DNA from: Agrobacterium larrymoorei
GTDB lineage: Bacteria; Pseudomonadota; Alphaproteobacteria; Rhizobiales; Rhizobiaceae
NCBI RefSeq assembly: GCF_013322225.1
Contig: NZ_JAAMFB010000007.1
Span: 33,861 to 97,860, forward strand
Direction of reading: 5' to 3'
Length of the DNA stretch: 64,000 nt
Under the pieces are notes generated by a model, which saw only the letters and a list, made by a program, of their open reading frames with translations, had not been told where the DNA came from and searched no databases. Shown piece by piece: positions 8,641-17,017 of this stretch; position 1 is the first letter of the stretch, and each line of letters opens with the position of its first letter. A program made the position numbers and the translations under genes.

Positions 8641-9141
8641 ATGAGCATGACATTGCGCGACGCCACCGTCGAAGACCTTCCCGGCATCATGGAAATTTAC
8701 AATGATGCGGTGGAGAACACGACCGCCATCTGGAACGAAACACTGGTGGATCTGGACAACCGCAAGGAGTGGTTCAAGCTGCGCACGGAGCGAGGCTTCC
8801 CGGTCATCGTCGCAATCAAGGACGACGCTCTGGTCGGCTACGCCTCCTTCGGAGACTGGCGACCCTTCGATGGATACCGGCACACGCGCGAACATTCGGT
8901 CTATGTCCACAAGGATGCCCGCGGCCACGGCATCGGCAGGCTGCTGATGCTGTCCCTCATCGAGCACGCGAAAGCCGCAGGCGTCCACGTGCTGATCGGC
9001 GCAATCGAATCGCAGAATACTGCCTCCATCCGCCTCCACGAAAGGCTGGGCTTTCGCGTGGCGGGGCAATATTCCGAAGTCGGCAAGAAGTTCGGCCGCT
9101 GGCTGGACCTCACCAGTATGGAACTCAGGGTTCCTTCCTGA
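8641..9141 (+). CDS. GNAT N-acetyltransferase, PAT/Bar type
   Basis: A 166-aa acetyltransferase of the phosphinothricin/methionine sulfoximine N-acetyltransferase group. The acetyl-CoA motif is RGHGIGRLLM, and PAT hallmarks include TLRDATVEDLPGIMEIYNDAV, YASFGDWRPFDGYRHTREHSVYV and the C-terminal GFRVAGQYSEVGKKFGRWLDL. It is more canonical than the paralogue at 683-1222. Start may be ATG 8641 or the in-frame ATG at 8647; GCGGATAAAAAGC precedes both. Possible natural substrates are methionine sulfone/sulfoximine-like amino acids. It converges on msrB, which acts on oxidised methionine, though a link is only suggestive. Confidence 0.92.
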   Translation: MSMTLRDATVEDLPGIMEIYNDAVENTTAIWNETLVDLDNRKEWFKLRTERGFPVIVAIKDDALVGYASFGDWRPFDGYRHTREHSVYVHKDARGHGIGRLLMLSLIEHAKAAGVHVLIGAIESQNTASIRLHERLGFRVAGQYSEVGKKFGRWLDLTSMELRVPS

Positions 9142-9181
9142 GACGGTCCTCGCAAAACCGAGGCGGCCCTTGCGCCGTCTC
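9140..9181. terminator. Nested hairpin between convergent genes
   Basis: Outer stem GAGACGG (9140-9146)/CCGTCTC (9175-9181) encloses an inner stem CCTCG (9148-9152)/CGAGG (9159-9163). It occupies the short gap between the convergent acetyltransferase and msrB, a typical position for a bidirectional terminator. No long T run follows on either side, so the role is uncertain. Confidence 0.4.
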
Positions 9182-9183
9182 GG

Positions 9184-9594
9184 TTAATCCTGCGGTTCGA
9201 ACACCATGGAATGGCCGTTGATGCAGTAACGCAGACCTGTGGGAGGTGGGCCGTCTGGGAAAACGTGGCCCAGATGACCGCCGCAATTGGCGCAGCGGAT
9301 TTCGGTGCGCACCATTCCGTAGCTGACGTCACGGTGTTCAGTCACCGCATCGGGCTTCACCGGCTCGAAATAGCTCGGCCAGCCGCAGCCCGCGTCGAAC
9401 TTGGTGTCGGAGATGAAGAGCGGTTCATCACAGGCGGCGCAGCGGTAAAGTCCTTTTTCCGAGCTGTTCCAGTAGGGGCCTGTGAAGGCGCGTTCGGTGC
9501 CGTGTTCGCGCAGTATGTGATACTGTTCGGGCGTGAGCTGCTCGCGCCATTCGGCATCGGTTCTGGTGAGTTTGGGAGATTTTAGATCGCTCAT
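9184..9594 (-). CDS. msrB: Peptide-methionine (R)-S-oxide reductase MsrB
   Basis: A 136-aa MsrB that reduces methionine-R-sulfoxide in proteins back to methionine in the cytosol using thioredoxin. Two CxxC zinc-binding pairs are visible (C52/C55 in RCAACDEP and C101/C104 in [13 protein letters not shown]), with the catalytic C124 in [10 protein letters not shown]. The length is normal for a single-domain MsrB. It is convergent with the upstream acetyltransferase and has a long AT-rich region behind it. Confidence 0.97.
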   Translation of the reverse strand: MSDLKSPKLTRTDAEWREQLTPEQYHILREHGTERAFTGPYWNSSEKGLYRCAACDEPLFISDTKFDAGCGWPSYFEPVKPDAVTEHRDVSYGMVRTEIRCANCGGHLGHVFPDGPPPTGLRYCINGHSMVFEPQD

Positions 9595-10420
9595 GACGAT
9601 GTCCCTTTCTGTTGGCCGGGATATAATGTTCCGCGTGCTCCATTATAAGGGGAGGGTGCGTCCCCATGACGCAGTCGGTTGAATTATACTCCGGGTTATA
9701 CGAGCCCTACTGCTCATATGCACATTCTATCCCACGGTTTCTTGCTGTTGTTTTTGGCAATCGACCTGTCTCTAACTTGTCTGGTTGCGCAGACTGGTTT
9801 TCCGTTTCTAAAAGACGTTGAAGCACGCCCCGTATATTTCGCAGGAAAATCCCATATTCTATAGGCATGTCCGCGGTTTTACGCGAAGCCGGAGAATGTT
9901 GCGAAACAAACTTTAAGTTGATTTACGATTTCGTGGGATGATAAACTAGGTCATAATTTCGGCATATATTCTTTCTTTATTACCTATGATTTTTTGTAAG
10001 TAGAATAAGCCGTTTTCGTCTGAATTGATCCAAAATACTAATTGGACTTTTTTTGGTTTGATGTTATCCACCTTTTGTAAAGTTGCTGATATTGATTTGT
10101 GGCTTGCGTAAACGGAATTCCATTAGACATTGAATTGCTGGCTAAACTGGCTTTTTTAGAGATTAATTGGCATTCCGTTTTGCCAGTCGTCATCGCCGAC
10201 AGAATTTCTCCGTATTTCTCGAAGAAATCCGAAAGGTAAATCGCATCGTCGCCGCGCGGTCTTTTTAAGATCCGCGCTGCGGAATTGAAGGGTTAAGGCA
10301 GGATTTGGGGTGAAGCCGGATGCTTCTCGCCGTCCTGTCTGGTGGGCTTGGGGATAACTTTGCTTCATTGGTAAAGGGGTTGTCCCGGCGCCACAGAAGA
10401 CATGAACAGGAGACACTTAT
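9595..10420. other. Long AT-rich intergenic region upstream of ros
   Basis: No convincing gene is seen in these ~825 bases. The segment from about 9900 to 10140 is strikingly AT-rich (for example GCATATATTC, TTTCTTTATTACC, GATTTTTTG), unlike the GC-rich surroundings. Ros/MucR proteins bind AT-rich DNA and Ros represses its own gene in Agrobacterium (established), so this stretch is a candidate autoregulatory region. A 61-codon frame at 9679-9864 lacks support and is not called. Confidence 0.5.
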
Positions 10421-10852
10421 ATGACGGAAACTACATACGGCGGCGCTCAAGACCTTCTGGTCGAGCTTACGGCGGATATCGTTGCTGCCTATGTTAGCCA
10501 CCACGTTGTTCCGGTCGCGGAATTGCCAAGCCTGATTTCCGACGTACACACTGCGCTTAGCGGCACCTCCGCGCCTGCGGTTGCGGCTGTCAGCGTTGAA
10601 AAGCAGAAGCCTGCCGTCTCCGTACGAAAGTCTGTCCAGGACGATCAGATCATCTGCCTGGAATGTGGTGGTTCCTTCAAGTCGCTGAAGCGTCACCTGA
10701 CGACGCATCACAGCATCTCTCCCGAAGAATATCGTGAGAAGTGGGACCTTCCGGTAGATTACCCGATGGTCGCACCTGCCTATGCGGAAGCGCGCTCGCG
10801 CCTTGCAAAGGAAATGGGACTTGGCCAGCGCCGCAAGTCCGGTCGCGGCTGA
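10421..10852 (+). CDS. ros: MucR/Ros family zinc-finger transcriptional regulator Ros
   Basis: A 143-aa protein nearly identical in layout to Agrobacterium Ros. The prokaryotic C2H2 zinc finger is formed by C79, C82, H92 and H97 in [19 protein letters not shown], followed by the conserved [20 protein letters not shown] and basic tail GQRRKSGRG. The N-terminal third is the oligomerisation region. In Agrobacterium Ros represses virC/virD and the ipt gene on the Ti plasmid and controls exopolysaccharide; MucR homologues act as nucleoid-like regulators at AT-rich DNA. CAGGAGACACTTAT precedes the ATG. A strong terminator follows at 10872. Confidence 0.97.
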   Translation: MTETTYGGAQDLLVELTADIVAAYVSHHVVPVAELPSLISDVHTALSGTSAPAVAAVSVEKQKPAVSVRKSVQDDQIICLECGGSFKSLKRHLTTHHSISPEEYREKWDLPVDYPMVAPAYAEARSRLAKEMGLGQRRKSGRG

Positions 10853-10871
10853 TCTGCTTCGACTATCACAT

Positions 10872-10901
10872 GAAAGCCGGTCCTCGTGGCCGGCTTTTTT
10901 G
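10872..10901 (+). terminator. Rho-independent terminator of ros
   Basis: Stem AAAGCCGG (10873-10880) pairs with CCGGCTTT (10890-10897), with a loop of TCCTCGTGG, and a run of six T residues overlaps the 3' arm. It lies 20 bases after the ros stop codon. Confidence 0.9.
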
Positions 10902-11170
10902 TTTGTGAAGGCCGCCATCACGCCTTGTCGATACGCTTAGTGCCACCTGCTGGACGCGCGGTCGCTGCAAACCGTCTTGATGATTACATGTGGGTTGCGC
11001 TGTCGACACTCCCCTTGCGACGCCCTCGTTCGACAAAATTCCCTTCGCTGACGTGGCGATCTCGGCATTTTCGATCCCGATATAGAAATATGAATATTTT
11101 CCTATTAAGGACTTTCCGCCTCCGCCAAGTTGATATATGAATTAATTCCTACAACGTCAGGAGTAAGTTC
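10902..11170. other. Intergenic region between the ros terminator and the HTH gene
   Basis: No gene is supported in this stretch. The part at 11085-11150 is AT-rich (AAATATGAATATTTTCC) and probably carries the promoter of the downstream HTH/DUF6456 operon. AGGAGTAAGTTC at 11159-11170 is the ribosome-binding site of the next gene. Confidence 0.4.
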
Positions 11171-11623
11171 ATGCCTCATTTACCCGCGCCGCCGCCTGCT
11201 GACCCTCAAGGGCCGCCGTTTCTCTTGGCTACTGATTCTGTATCGGTAGTCCTGCCGTCGCCGGTGTCGGCGGAAGCTTATGTGTCATCGCTCAACCGGC
11301 AAATATGCCATATCGTGCGTCAATGCACGCTCGAGATGTATTGCCTCATCGCGCAGGAAACGCCGCAGGGCCGCAACGGTCGCCACGCCGCAAAGCACAT
11401 CCGGCAGATCGCGATCTATGTCTGCCATGTCGGATTGTCTCTTTCCATTACGCAGGTCGCGCTTTGCTTCGGCAGAGATCAGGCGACCATCCGCTCCTGC
11501 TGCCTGATCGTGGAGGAGCGGCGGGAAAATCCGGGCTTCGATGAGTTCGTAACCGCCATCGAGCGGCTGTCGAAAAGCATATACGGCATCATGAAGGAGG
11601 CTGGAGATGACCTCCAAAATTAA
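11171..11623 (+). CDS. HTH protein with DnaA C-terminal-like DNA-binding domain
   Basis: A 150-aa protein. Residues 75-140 resemble the DnaA domain IV helix-turn-helix: GRNGRHAAKHIRQIAIYVCH, then LSITQVALCFGRDQATIRSCC, equivalent to the DnaA 'xxARxxAMYL...FGRDHTTV' signature. There is no AAA+ ATPase domain, so it is not the initiator but could bind DnaA-box-like sites or act as a regulator. A proline-rich N-terminus (residues 1-35) precedes it. AGGAG is well placed before ATG 11171. It overlaps the downstream DUF6456 gene by 17 bases, indicating coupled translation. Confidence 0.85.
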   Translation: MPHLPAPPPADPQGPPFLLATDSVSVVLPSPVSAEAYVSSLNRQICHIVRQCTLEMYCLIAQETPQGRNGRHAAKHIRQIAIYVCHVGLSLSITQVALCFGRDQATIRSCCLIVEERRENPGFDEFVTAIERLSKSIYGIMKEAGDDLQN

Positions 11624-12434
11624 AAACGCCAAGGGCAAGTCCGAGAGAATGGCGATGGTGCGCCTGCTTCGCTTCGTGGGCAAGGGGCCGATCCGCCTTG
11701 TCGATGGGCCGGAGACGATCCGGCTTTGCCAACCAATGACGGATGCGAGCAAAGACGTTTCCCCTGTTCTGCTCCATGCGGCGGTTGCGGCTGGCCTGCT
11801 TTGCAGGAAGGCCGATTTCGTGGAGCCGACATCGGCGACCTCCGCCTTTCTCAGGCGCGCCATGACGCCGGAGCGGGAAGAGATATTTCTGGAGCAGCAC
11901 CGCGAGAATGAAGCAGTGGCCGTGCAGTTGAACGGGGAGTGGGTGACGGCGCAACGCAACGCTCTCTCGTCGCCATTGCAGGCTCTGGTCCGGCTGAAAG
12001 ACAAGAACGGCGAGGCCTATTTTCCCGTCGATGCCCTGGAGGCGGGAGAGCGTTTTGCGAGTGATTTTCAGCGCGGCAATCTTAGCCCCCGCGTCACGGC
12101 AAGCTTTGAGCCGAGGCTTTCCAACCGTGTGAAAGGGCAGGCGGGTGGTGCACAGGAAATTACCGATGTCGCCATGGCCGCGCGCCTGCGCTTCTCCAGG
12201 GCTGCGGATGCCATGGGGCCGGAACTCTCTGGTGTGGCCATCGATATCTGCTGCTTTGAAAAAGGGCTGGAAGTGGTGGAGCGGGAGCGTCAATGGCCCG
12301 CCCGTTCCGCCAAGCTTATGCTACGCGCAGCCCTTCAAAGCCTCGCTCGCCACTACGCGCCGCCGGAAACGGTGCGAAAGCGAAACAGCCACAGTTGGGG
12401 TGCGGAGGATTACCGACCGGTTTTCCAGACTTGA
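11607..12434 (+). CDS. DUF6456 domain-containing protein
   Basis: A 275-aa protein conserved in Rhizobiales. The recognisable part is the C-terminal DUF6456 region (about residues 140-265), with LSPRVTASFEPRLSNR, DAMGPELSGVAIDICCFEKGLEVVER and the end HYAPP. Its N-terminal half contains a helical segment that could be a degenerate HTH. AAGGAGGCTGGAG precedes ATG 11607, and the start lies inside the preceding HTH gene, so the two are one transcription unit. Molecular function is not known; partnership with a DNA-binding protein suggests a regulatory role. Confidence 0.85.
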   Translation: MTSKIKNAKGKSERMAMVRLLRFVGKGPIRLVDGPETIRLCQPMTDASKDVSPVLLHAAVAAGLLCRKADFVEPTSATSAFLRRAMTPEREEIFLEQHRENEAVAVQLNGEWVTAQRNALSSPLQALVRLKDKNGEAYFPVDALEAGERFASDFQRGNLSPRVTASFEPRLSNRVKGQAGGAQEITDVAMAARLRFSRAADAMGPELSGVAIDICCFEKGLEVVERERQWPARSAKLMLRAALQSLARHYAPPETVRKRNSHSWGAEDYRPVFQT

Positions 12435-12452
12435 GAGCAAAAAGGGCACCGC

Positions 12453-12869
12453 TCAAGCCGCCAGAAGCCTTGCCTCTTCCCGGATGCGGTTGACCATGGA
12501 GCGCAAGCCGTTGGCGCGTTGAGAAGACAGATGTTCTACGAGCCCGATCTTGCCGAACACGTCGATCGCATTGAGGGCTGCAATCTCGGAGGCCTTTTTG
12601 CCGGAATAGGTGGCGAGTACGATCGCCACCAGTCCGCGCACGATATGCGCGTCGGAATCGCCCTCGAATGTCAGCACCGGATCGTCCGCGCCATCGCTGT
12701 GGCTCACCACCCAGACCTGGCTGGCGCAGCCCTGCACCTTGTTTTCGGGTGTCTTCTTGTCGTCCGCAAGGTCGGGCAGCTCCTTGCCGAGTTCGATCAC
12801 ATAGCGATAGCGGTCCTCCCAATCGTCGAGAAAGGAGAAATCGTCCATGATCTTGTCGAGAGAAGCCAT
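12453..12869 (-). CDS. sufE: SufE family cysteine desulfuration protein
   Basis: A 138-aa SufE homologue, the sulfur acceptor that stimulates SufS cysteine desulfurase during iron-sulfur cluster assembly in the cytosol. The sulfur-accepting cysteine is C48 in KVQGCASQVW. Downstream family features are GLVAIVLATYSGK and a C-terminal RANGLRSMVNRIREEA. It is not next to other suf genes here; it converges with the DUF6456 gene 18 bases away. Confidence 0.95.
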   Translation of the reverse strand: MASLDKIMDDFSFLDDWEDRYRYVIELGKELPDLADDKKTPENKVQGCASQVWVVSHSDGADDPVLTFEGDSDAHIVRGLVAIVLATYSGKKASEIAALNAIDVFGKIGLVEHLSSQRANGLRSMVNRIREEARLLAA

Positions 12870-12907
12870 TCGCTGTCATCCGTTGTTTAACGCGGCATCC
12901 CCACCCC

Positions 12908-13022
12908 CTCATTCCTGTGCCTGTCACAGGAATCCAGTCAGCTCAAGTCCTTGGGCTGGAAAAGAGTCCTTCGTCGCGCCGACGCGCGCCGACTGGATTC
13001 CTGTCACAAGGACAGGAATGAG
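12908..13022. repeat. Intergenic inverted-repeat element
   Basis: Two 32-bp arms, 12908-12939 and 12991-13022, are inverted copies of each other with about three mismatches. Each contains ATTCCTGT and the segment GGAATCCAGTC. The ~50-bp centre has its own short dyad (GTCGCGCCGACGCGC). The build matches short palindromic mosaic elements common between rhizobial genes and would fold into a long hairpin if transcribed. Confidence 0.75.
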
Positions 13023-13084
13023 GGAGGTAGAACCGTGACCGCCATATAAGCCAAACCCCGCCCGAATTGAACCACCACGCATCA

Positions 13085-13126
13085 AGAAAAAAGCCCCGTA
13101 ATGAAGCCAAAGCGTCATTACGGGGC
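13085..13126 (-). terminator. Rho-independent terminator for the DUF5330 gene
   Basis: Perfect 12-bp stem GCCCCGTAATGA (13093-13104) / TCATTACGGGGC (13115-13126). Read on the minus strand the stem is followed by a run of six T residues (the A run at 13087-13092). It lies downstream of the minus-strand gene that ends at 13290. Confidence 0.88.
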
Positions 13127-13289
13127 GGAGTCGGGCAGTCTGGCCGCCGCATCTATAGCGGGATGCGGCTGCAAGTGGGTGTGAGAGGGGGTTCTCGAAA
13201 TTCTGTATTACGAGGCGTCTGGTCCTTACGGTTGCCTTACGGCCTGTTCAAGAATTGCAGCCGACGAGCGGCGATTGTTGAACGGGCCA

Positions 13290-13697
13290 TCAGAGCGTCG
13301 GGCGCTTCTGCGGCAGTGGAATTGTGCTCTCCGTCTTGATCGTGCCGGTCTTGATATCGTCGCTGACCTGAGTGTGTTCGGCGGTGACTGCTTGCAGTTG
13401 CGCATCGGCGACCTTCTCGTCGTTCGTGGCAAGCTGCGCGTCGATCAGTTCATAGGCAACCTTTGCGCCTTCGCGGGCTCTCTCACCCAGAGCGTGGAAG
13501 GTTTCAGCACCCTTTACGCAAACATCCGGCTTTTCTACGCAGATGGCACTGACATAACGGTAGGCTTCGCTGGCGGCGGATACCGCGCCTGCGACATTCA
13601 TCTGTGAGTTCTGCGTTTCCGCGCTGTTACCGCTCAGGTAGGAAAGAGCGACCAGAACCATCGAAAACCAGAACGATCCTTTGATCAGAAACCACAT
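13290..13697 (-). CDS. DUF5330 domain-containing protein, membrane-anchored
   Basis: A 135-aa protein with an N-terminal signal-anchor (MWFLIKGSFWFSMVLVALSYL). The remainder is polar and periplasmic in prediction, with the rhizobial DUF5330 core AVSAASEAYRYVSAICVEKPDVCVKGAETFHALGERAREGAKVAYELID, which contains two cysteines ten to twenty residues apart. The C-terminus is proline/charged. Function unknown. A strong terminator lies downstream, and it is divergent from the DivJ-like kinase gene with a ~470-base gap. Confidence 0.85.
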   Translation of the reverse strand: MWFLIKGSFWFSMVLVALSYLSGNSAETQNSQMNVAGAVSAASEAYRYVSAICVEKPDVCVKGAETFHALGERAREGAKVAYELIDAQLATNDEKVADAQLQAVTAEHTQVSDDIKTGTIKTESTIPLPQKRPTL

Positions 13698-14167
13698 TGC
13701 GAGACTACCCTGTTTGACCGGCGTCCTTTCGGATCATCCGTGGTTGCCCTGTTGTTCGGGCTTGGTGTCACCCTAGACCCCAACAGACCAACAGCCATTT
13801 GAAAAAATCAGCGAGATTTAATTCAAATTGTAGCTATTTGTTCCGCTCCAAGACGATGAATGCCATTTCGTTAGAATTTTAACGGCCGATGTTAAGCATA
13901 ATTGCGGCGCTTTCCACGGAATGCAGGGGATAACGGACGTCAGGCCTGCCACAAAGGTTAACACAAAGGGAAAAATCTAACGAAATCCTTCGCTTACCCG
14001 CCGTTAACCATGATCTTTGAAGTCTCGGTGAATTGCCTCGAAATGAGACTCCCATGGCTTTTAGGGGGCGTTCCGAGCCCTCCTTTTATCCTTTCCTTAA
14101 GCCGCATCGCCATATTGTCGGCCATGGTTAAGGGCTTATCGGCCTCTGTAGATTCGGTGTTTGGGTA
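13698..14167. other. Intergenic region between DUF5330 and the histidine kinase
   Basis: About 470 bases with no supported gene. Several TTAA/GTTAAC words are present (near 13880, 13895, 13955, 14003, 14126), which are halves of the alphaproteobacterial CtrA box. None forms the full TTAA-N7-TTAA site by my reading. It should hold the two divergent promoters. Confidence 0.4.
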
Positions 14168-15700
14168 TTGCGTAACATAACGGAAAAAGCGATTGCGCTG
14201 ATCGATCATGCGGCTGGCACCTGGCTGGCGCGCATGGAAGAAGACGCAAGCGAACGCGTGGCGACGGTCCATGCGCTGCGGCGTCTGGTGACGCTTGGCA
14301 GCGCTGCGCTTTTCGTCGTGCCCGCCGTTTTCTGCCTGGTCTTTCCGGTCTCGCTCGCGCTGCCTCTTGGCGTCACGGTGGTCTTTGCACTGTTTCTGGC
14401 AGCGGCAGCTATGTTGTTGACGCTGCACAAGCCAGCCCGAGAAATGTCCGCGACACAGACTGCCAGGCCGGAGCTTCTGGCGACACAGATCCCCGGCATG
14501 CTGCTCTTTTTTAATGAGCTTGGCGTGGTGCAGGGCGTTGCCGGTCGCGATCAGCATCAGTTTCCCGCGCACGTCAACAATTGCATCGGCCACGTCTTTG
14601 CAGAGCGGGTGCATGTCTCGGACCGCATCGGCCTGATGCAGGCTTTCGATGCGCTGCGACAGGGGCAGGAAACCGTCGTCGCCGATGTGCGCTTTGAAAA
14701 TGCGGGCAATCGTCAGGCACAGTTTCTTTACGCACGCATGGACCTCACCGCCGAGCGTGATGGCTTCGGCAGACTGGTACGCATCGTCGGTCAGTTGCGC
14801 GATGTCACCGACAAGGAAATGCTGCGCCGCGAAGTGGCGCGTAAGGCAGAAGAAGCGGAATCGGCCAACGATGCCAAGTCGCGTTTCCTCGCTGCCGTCA
14901 GCCACGAGTTGCGCACGCCGCTCAATGCCGTTCTCGGCTTTTCCGATATCCTCGCGGGGGAATATTTCGGCAAGCTGGAGAATGACCGCCAGCGCGAATA
15001 TGTGATGCTGATCCGCCAGTCGGGCGCGCATCTGTTGTCCGTCGTCAACACCATGCTGGACATGAGCAAGCTGGAAGCGGGCCGCTACGAACTCCAGATG
15101 GAGCCGTTCCGCATCGGTGATGTCGTTTCCGCCTGCGAAGGCATGCTCGGACTTCAGGCCAAGCAGAAGGGCCTGACGCTGACGAGCCGCATGCAGCGGG
15201 ATATGGGCGAAGTCGTTGCCGATCAGCGCGCCATCCAGCAGGTTCTCATCAATCTGGCTGGCAATGCCATAAAGTTCACCGAATCCGGTGGTGTCGTCTC
15301 CATCGACGCCGCCATGCAGGGAACTTTGCTGAAACTCACCGTCAGCGACACCGGCATCGGCATTGCCGAAGACAAGATCGAACTTCTGGGCCAGCCATTC
15401 ATGCAGGTTCAGAATGAATATACCCGTCGCTATGAAGGCACGGGTCTGGGGCTTTCGCTGGTAAAGGCTCTGGTGGAGTTGCATGGCGGCAGCTTTGCGA
15501 TTGCCAGCCGTCCGGGCGAAGGAACGGTTGTGACCGTGCTCCTGCCCGCTGATGGCTCCGGCCATCAGGTGGCCGGCAATGGCGATCTGATAGAGCCGGT
15601 GGAGTTTCCGCCGCGCCTTAAAACGCAAAGCCCTGTTGCAGACGTGATGATGACGAGGAAGGAAACTGCGGATGGCCGCTCCAAAGCGAAAATCGCCTAG
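14168..15700 (+). CDS. divJ: DivJ-like membrane sensor histidine kinase
   Basis: A 510-aa membrane histidine kinase. Two hydrophobic segments (about residues 40-60 and 65-85) are followed by a PAS-like region (105-215), a HisKA domain with phospho-acceptor H246 in AAVSHELRTPLNAVLGFSDI, and a HATPase domain with ILINLAGNAIKF (N box), SDTGIGIAEDKI (G1) and GTGLGLSLVKAL (G2). The HisKA sequence is of the DivJ/PleC class that acts on DivK in the cell-cycle phosphorelay (established for the family). I recall divJ of A. tumefaciens lying close to ros, which this position matches, but I could not verify it. The start is a TTG with a weak ribosome-binding site and may be wrong. It overlaps the next gene by 29 bases. 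Confidence 0.75.
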   Translation: MRNITEKAIALIDHAAGTWLARMEEDASERVATVHALRRLVTLGSAALFVVPAVFCLVFPVSLALPLGVTVVFALFLAAAAMLLTLHKPAREMSATQTARPELLATQIPGMLLFFNELGVVQGVAGRDQHQFPAHVNNCIGHVFAERVHVSDRIGLMQAFDALRQGQETVVADVRFENAGNRQAQFLYARMDLTAERDGFGRLVRIVGQLRDVTDKEMLRREVARKAEEAESANDAKSRFLAAVSHELRTPLNAVLGFSDILAGEYFGKLENDRQREYVMLIRQSGAHLLSVVNTMLDMSKLEAGRYELQMEPFRIGDVVSACEGMLGLQAKQKGLTLTSRMQRDMGEVVADQRAIQQVLINLAGNAIKFTESGGVVSIDAAMQGTLLKLTVSDTGIGIAEDKIELLGQPFMQVQNEYTRRYEGTGLGLSLVKALVELHGGSFAIASRPGEGTVVTVLLPADGSGHQVAGNGDLIEPVEFPPRLKTQSPVADVMMTRKETADGRSKAKIA

Positions 15701-16601
15701 GAAAAAACCGACCGTTAAAGAGCCCGCGCTGGCGCTTGTTGCTGCGCAGGCTGTTGGACAACACATTCTGCGCCATCCGAAACTGGTTGGCGGCTGCACG
15801 GCCTTTTTCGTCCTGTTCGGCTTCGTTGCCGCCAATGCACTGTGGTATCAGCCCGGCCACCATCCATCGCCGTTCCTGCGAACGCGCGATGAGGAAGACC
15901 CCAACGGCATTGCCGGTTATCGCGTGACGTCCCAGCTTGGCCAGAGCGGCAACGTCACCACCTTCCGCATAGAGCGGCAGACGGAGACACCGCAGCCGAC
16001 CGTGCCCGATGGCTATCAAATCGCCACGCCTGCGCCGAATGCTGCCCAGCAGACCGACCACCCGCCGTCCGAACTCGTGGCTGAAATCCAGCGCGAACTG
16101 ACGAAGCGCGGCCTTTATGAAGGTCCGGCGGATGGCCTGCGCGGCCCGCGCACCACGGCGGCCATTCTGTTCTTCGAAGAAACAGTCGGCATGGAGCAGA
16201 CGGGCGAACCCACCAGTCGTATCCTCTCGGCGCTCAAGATCGACAGCGCAACGACCGTCGCTGCCATCCCGAAACCCGTGCCGCAGGATCGCCCCGCAGC
16301 CGCAAACACCGGCGGCGTCGCAATCGACCCCGTTGCTGCCGCCATCCGCAACGCGGAAACGAACGTGCCAAAGGCACAGCCCGCCTCGCTTTCCACGTCA
16401 AAGCCAGCGGGCAAGGACATGGTCTCGAAAATCCAGCAGGGCCTCGTCAACATCGCCTATGCCGATGTGAAGGTGGATGGCGTTGCCGGAGACCAGACAC
16501 GCCAGGCCATCCGCAATTTCGAAAAGCACTACCGACTGCCCGAAACCGGAGAGCCGAACGAGGCGGTACTGAAGAAGCTGAAGTCTATCGGGGCGCTTTG
16601 A
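15672..16601 (+). CDS. Peptidoglycan-binding domain protein, membrane anchored
   Basis: A 309-aa protein with a basic N-terminus (KRKSPRKKP) and one membrane segment at about residues 40-58. A periplasmic region carries two PG_binding_1 repeats: the first at about 135-190 (VAEIQRELTKRGLYEGPADG, then GPRTTAAILFFEE), the second at about 250-309 (VSKIQQGLVNIAYADVKVDG, then GDQTRQAIRNFEKHYRLPETGEP). These bind the peptide part of murein. A proline-rich linker separates the repeats. It overlaps the kinase gene by 29 bases, so the two are translated together; it could localise or sense the cell wall in connection with cell-cycle signalling (inference). Confidence 0.88.
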   Translation: MAAPKRKSPRKKPTVKEPALALVAAQAVGQHILRHPKLVGGCTAFFVLFGFVAANALWYQPGHHPSPFLRTRDEEDPNGIAGYRVTSQLGQSGNVTTFRIERQTETPQPTVPDGYQIATPAPNAAQQTDHPPSELVAEIQRELTKRGLYEGPADGLRGPRTTAAILFFEETVGMEQTGEPTSRILSALKIDSATTVAAIPKPVPQDRPAAANTGGVAIDPVAAAIRNAETNVPKAQPASLSTSKPAGKDMVSKIQQGLVNIAYADVKVDGVAGDQTRQAIRNFEKHYRLPETGEPNEAVLKKLKSIGAL

Positions 16602-16612
16602 CGCCTGTTCTC

Positions 16613-17017
16613 CTATCCGATTTTCTTCGGGCGTCCGCCTTTCGCACCATTGGCACGGCTCGCTGCGACTTTTGCAGGCGAGCGCGACTGCCCGCCGCGG
16701 CGCTGCACGTCCATGAACGCCTTTGTGCCGAATATTCCACTCATGAGGCCAGCAATCGAGTAATCAACGTCGAGGCTTTCCCAATGCAGGCCGGTTTCCC
16801 CTAGAAGCTCGACCTCTGCCAGTTGCTGAGCCGTCGCTTCCTGTAATCCTTCTAGGGAGCGGGCAGGGACCATAAAGGCTGCGCCGTTGGTGAACTCGAC
16901 GATTATCCGTTCCGACTGTGTGTCCAAACGAACGGAGGAGGGAATAGGCCTCTCGGCGCGTTCTGCCTGCCAACGCTGTTTTGCCTGGGCAAGTTCTGCA
17001 TCCGTGATCTCAACCAT
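16613..17017 (-). CDS. DUF2442 domain-containing protein (possible antitoxin)
   Basis: A 134-aa protein. The DUF2442 core is seen at about residues 28-90 (SVRLDTQSERIIVEFTNGAAFMVPARSLEGLQ, then VELLGETGLHWESLDVDYSIAGLMSGIFG). The basic C-terminal tail ends GAKGGRPKKIG, resembling an AT-hook-like DNA-binding end. It overlaps the upstream DUF4160 gene by 8 bases. DUF4160 and DUF2442 genes are repeatedly found together and have been suspected to form a toxin-antitoxin-like pair; the biochemical role is not settled. Confidence 0.87.
   Translation of the reverse strand: MVEITDAELAQAKQRWQAERAERPIPSSVRLDTQSERIIVEFTNGAAFMVPARSLEGLQEATAQQLAEVELLGETGLHWESLDVDYSIAGLMSGIFGTKAFMDVQRRGGQSRSPAKVAASRANGAKGGRPKKIG

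Noticed and set aside
9679..9864. 61-codon frame with a hydrophobic middle upstream of ros
   Set aside because: No ribosome-binding site and no recognisable family; lies in a region better explained as regulatory.
11171..11623. Calling the DnaA-like protein a replication initiator
   Set aside because: Only the C-terminal DNA-binding part is present; there is no AAA+ ATPase domain, and no origin-like cluster of DnaA boxes was recognised nearby.
13994..15835. 613-codon open frame on the minus strand opposite the DivJ-like kinase gene
   Set aside because: It is an antisense frame created by high GC and codon bias; the plus strand has a complete histidine kinase with all motifs. No protein family is recognisable in the antisense translation.
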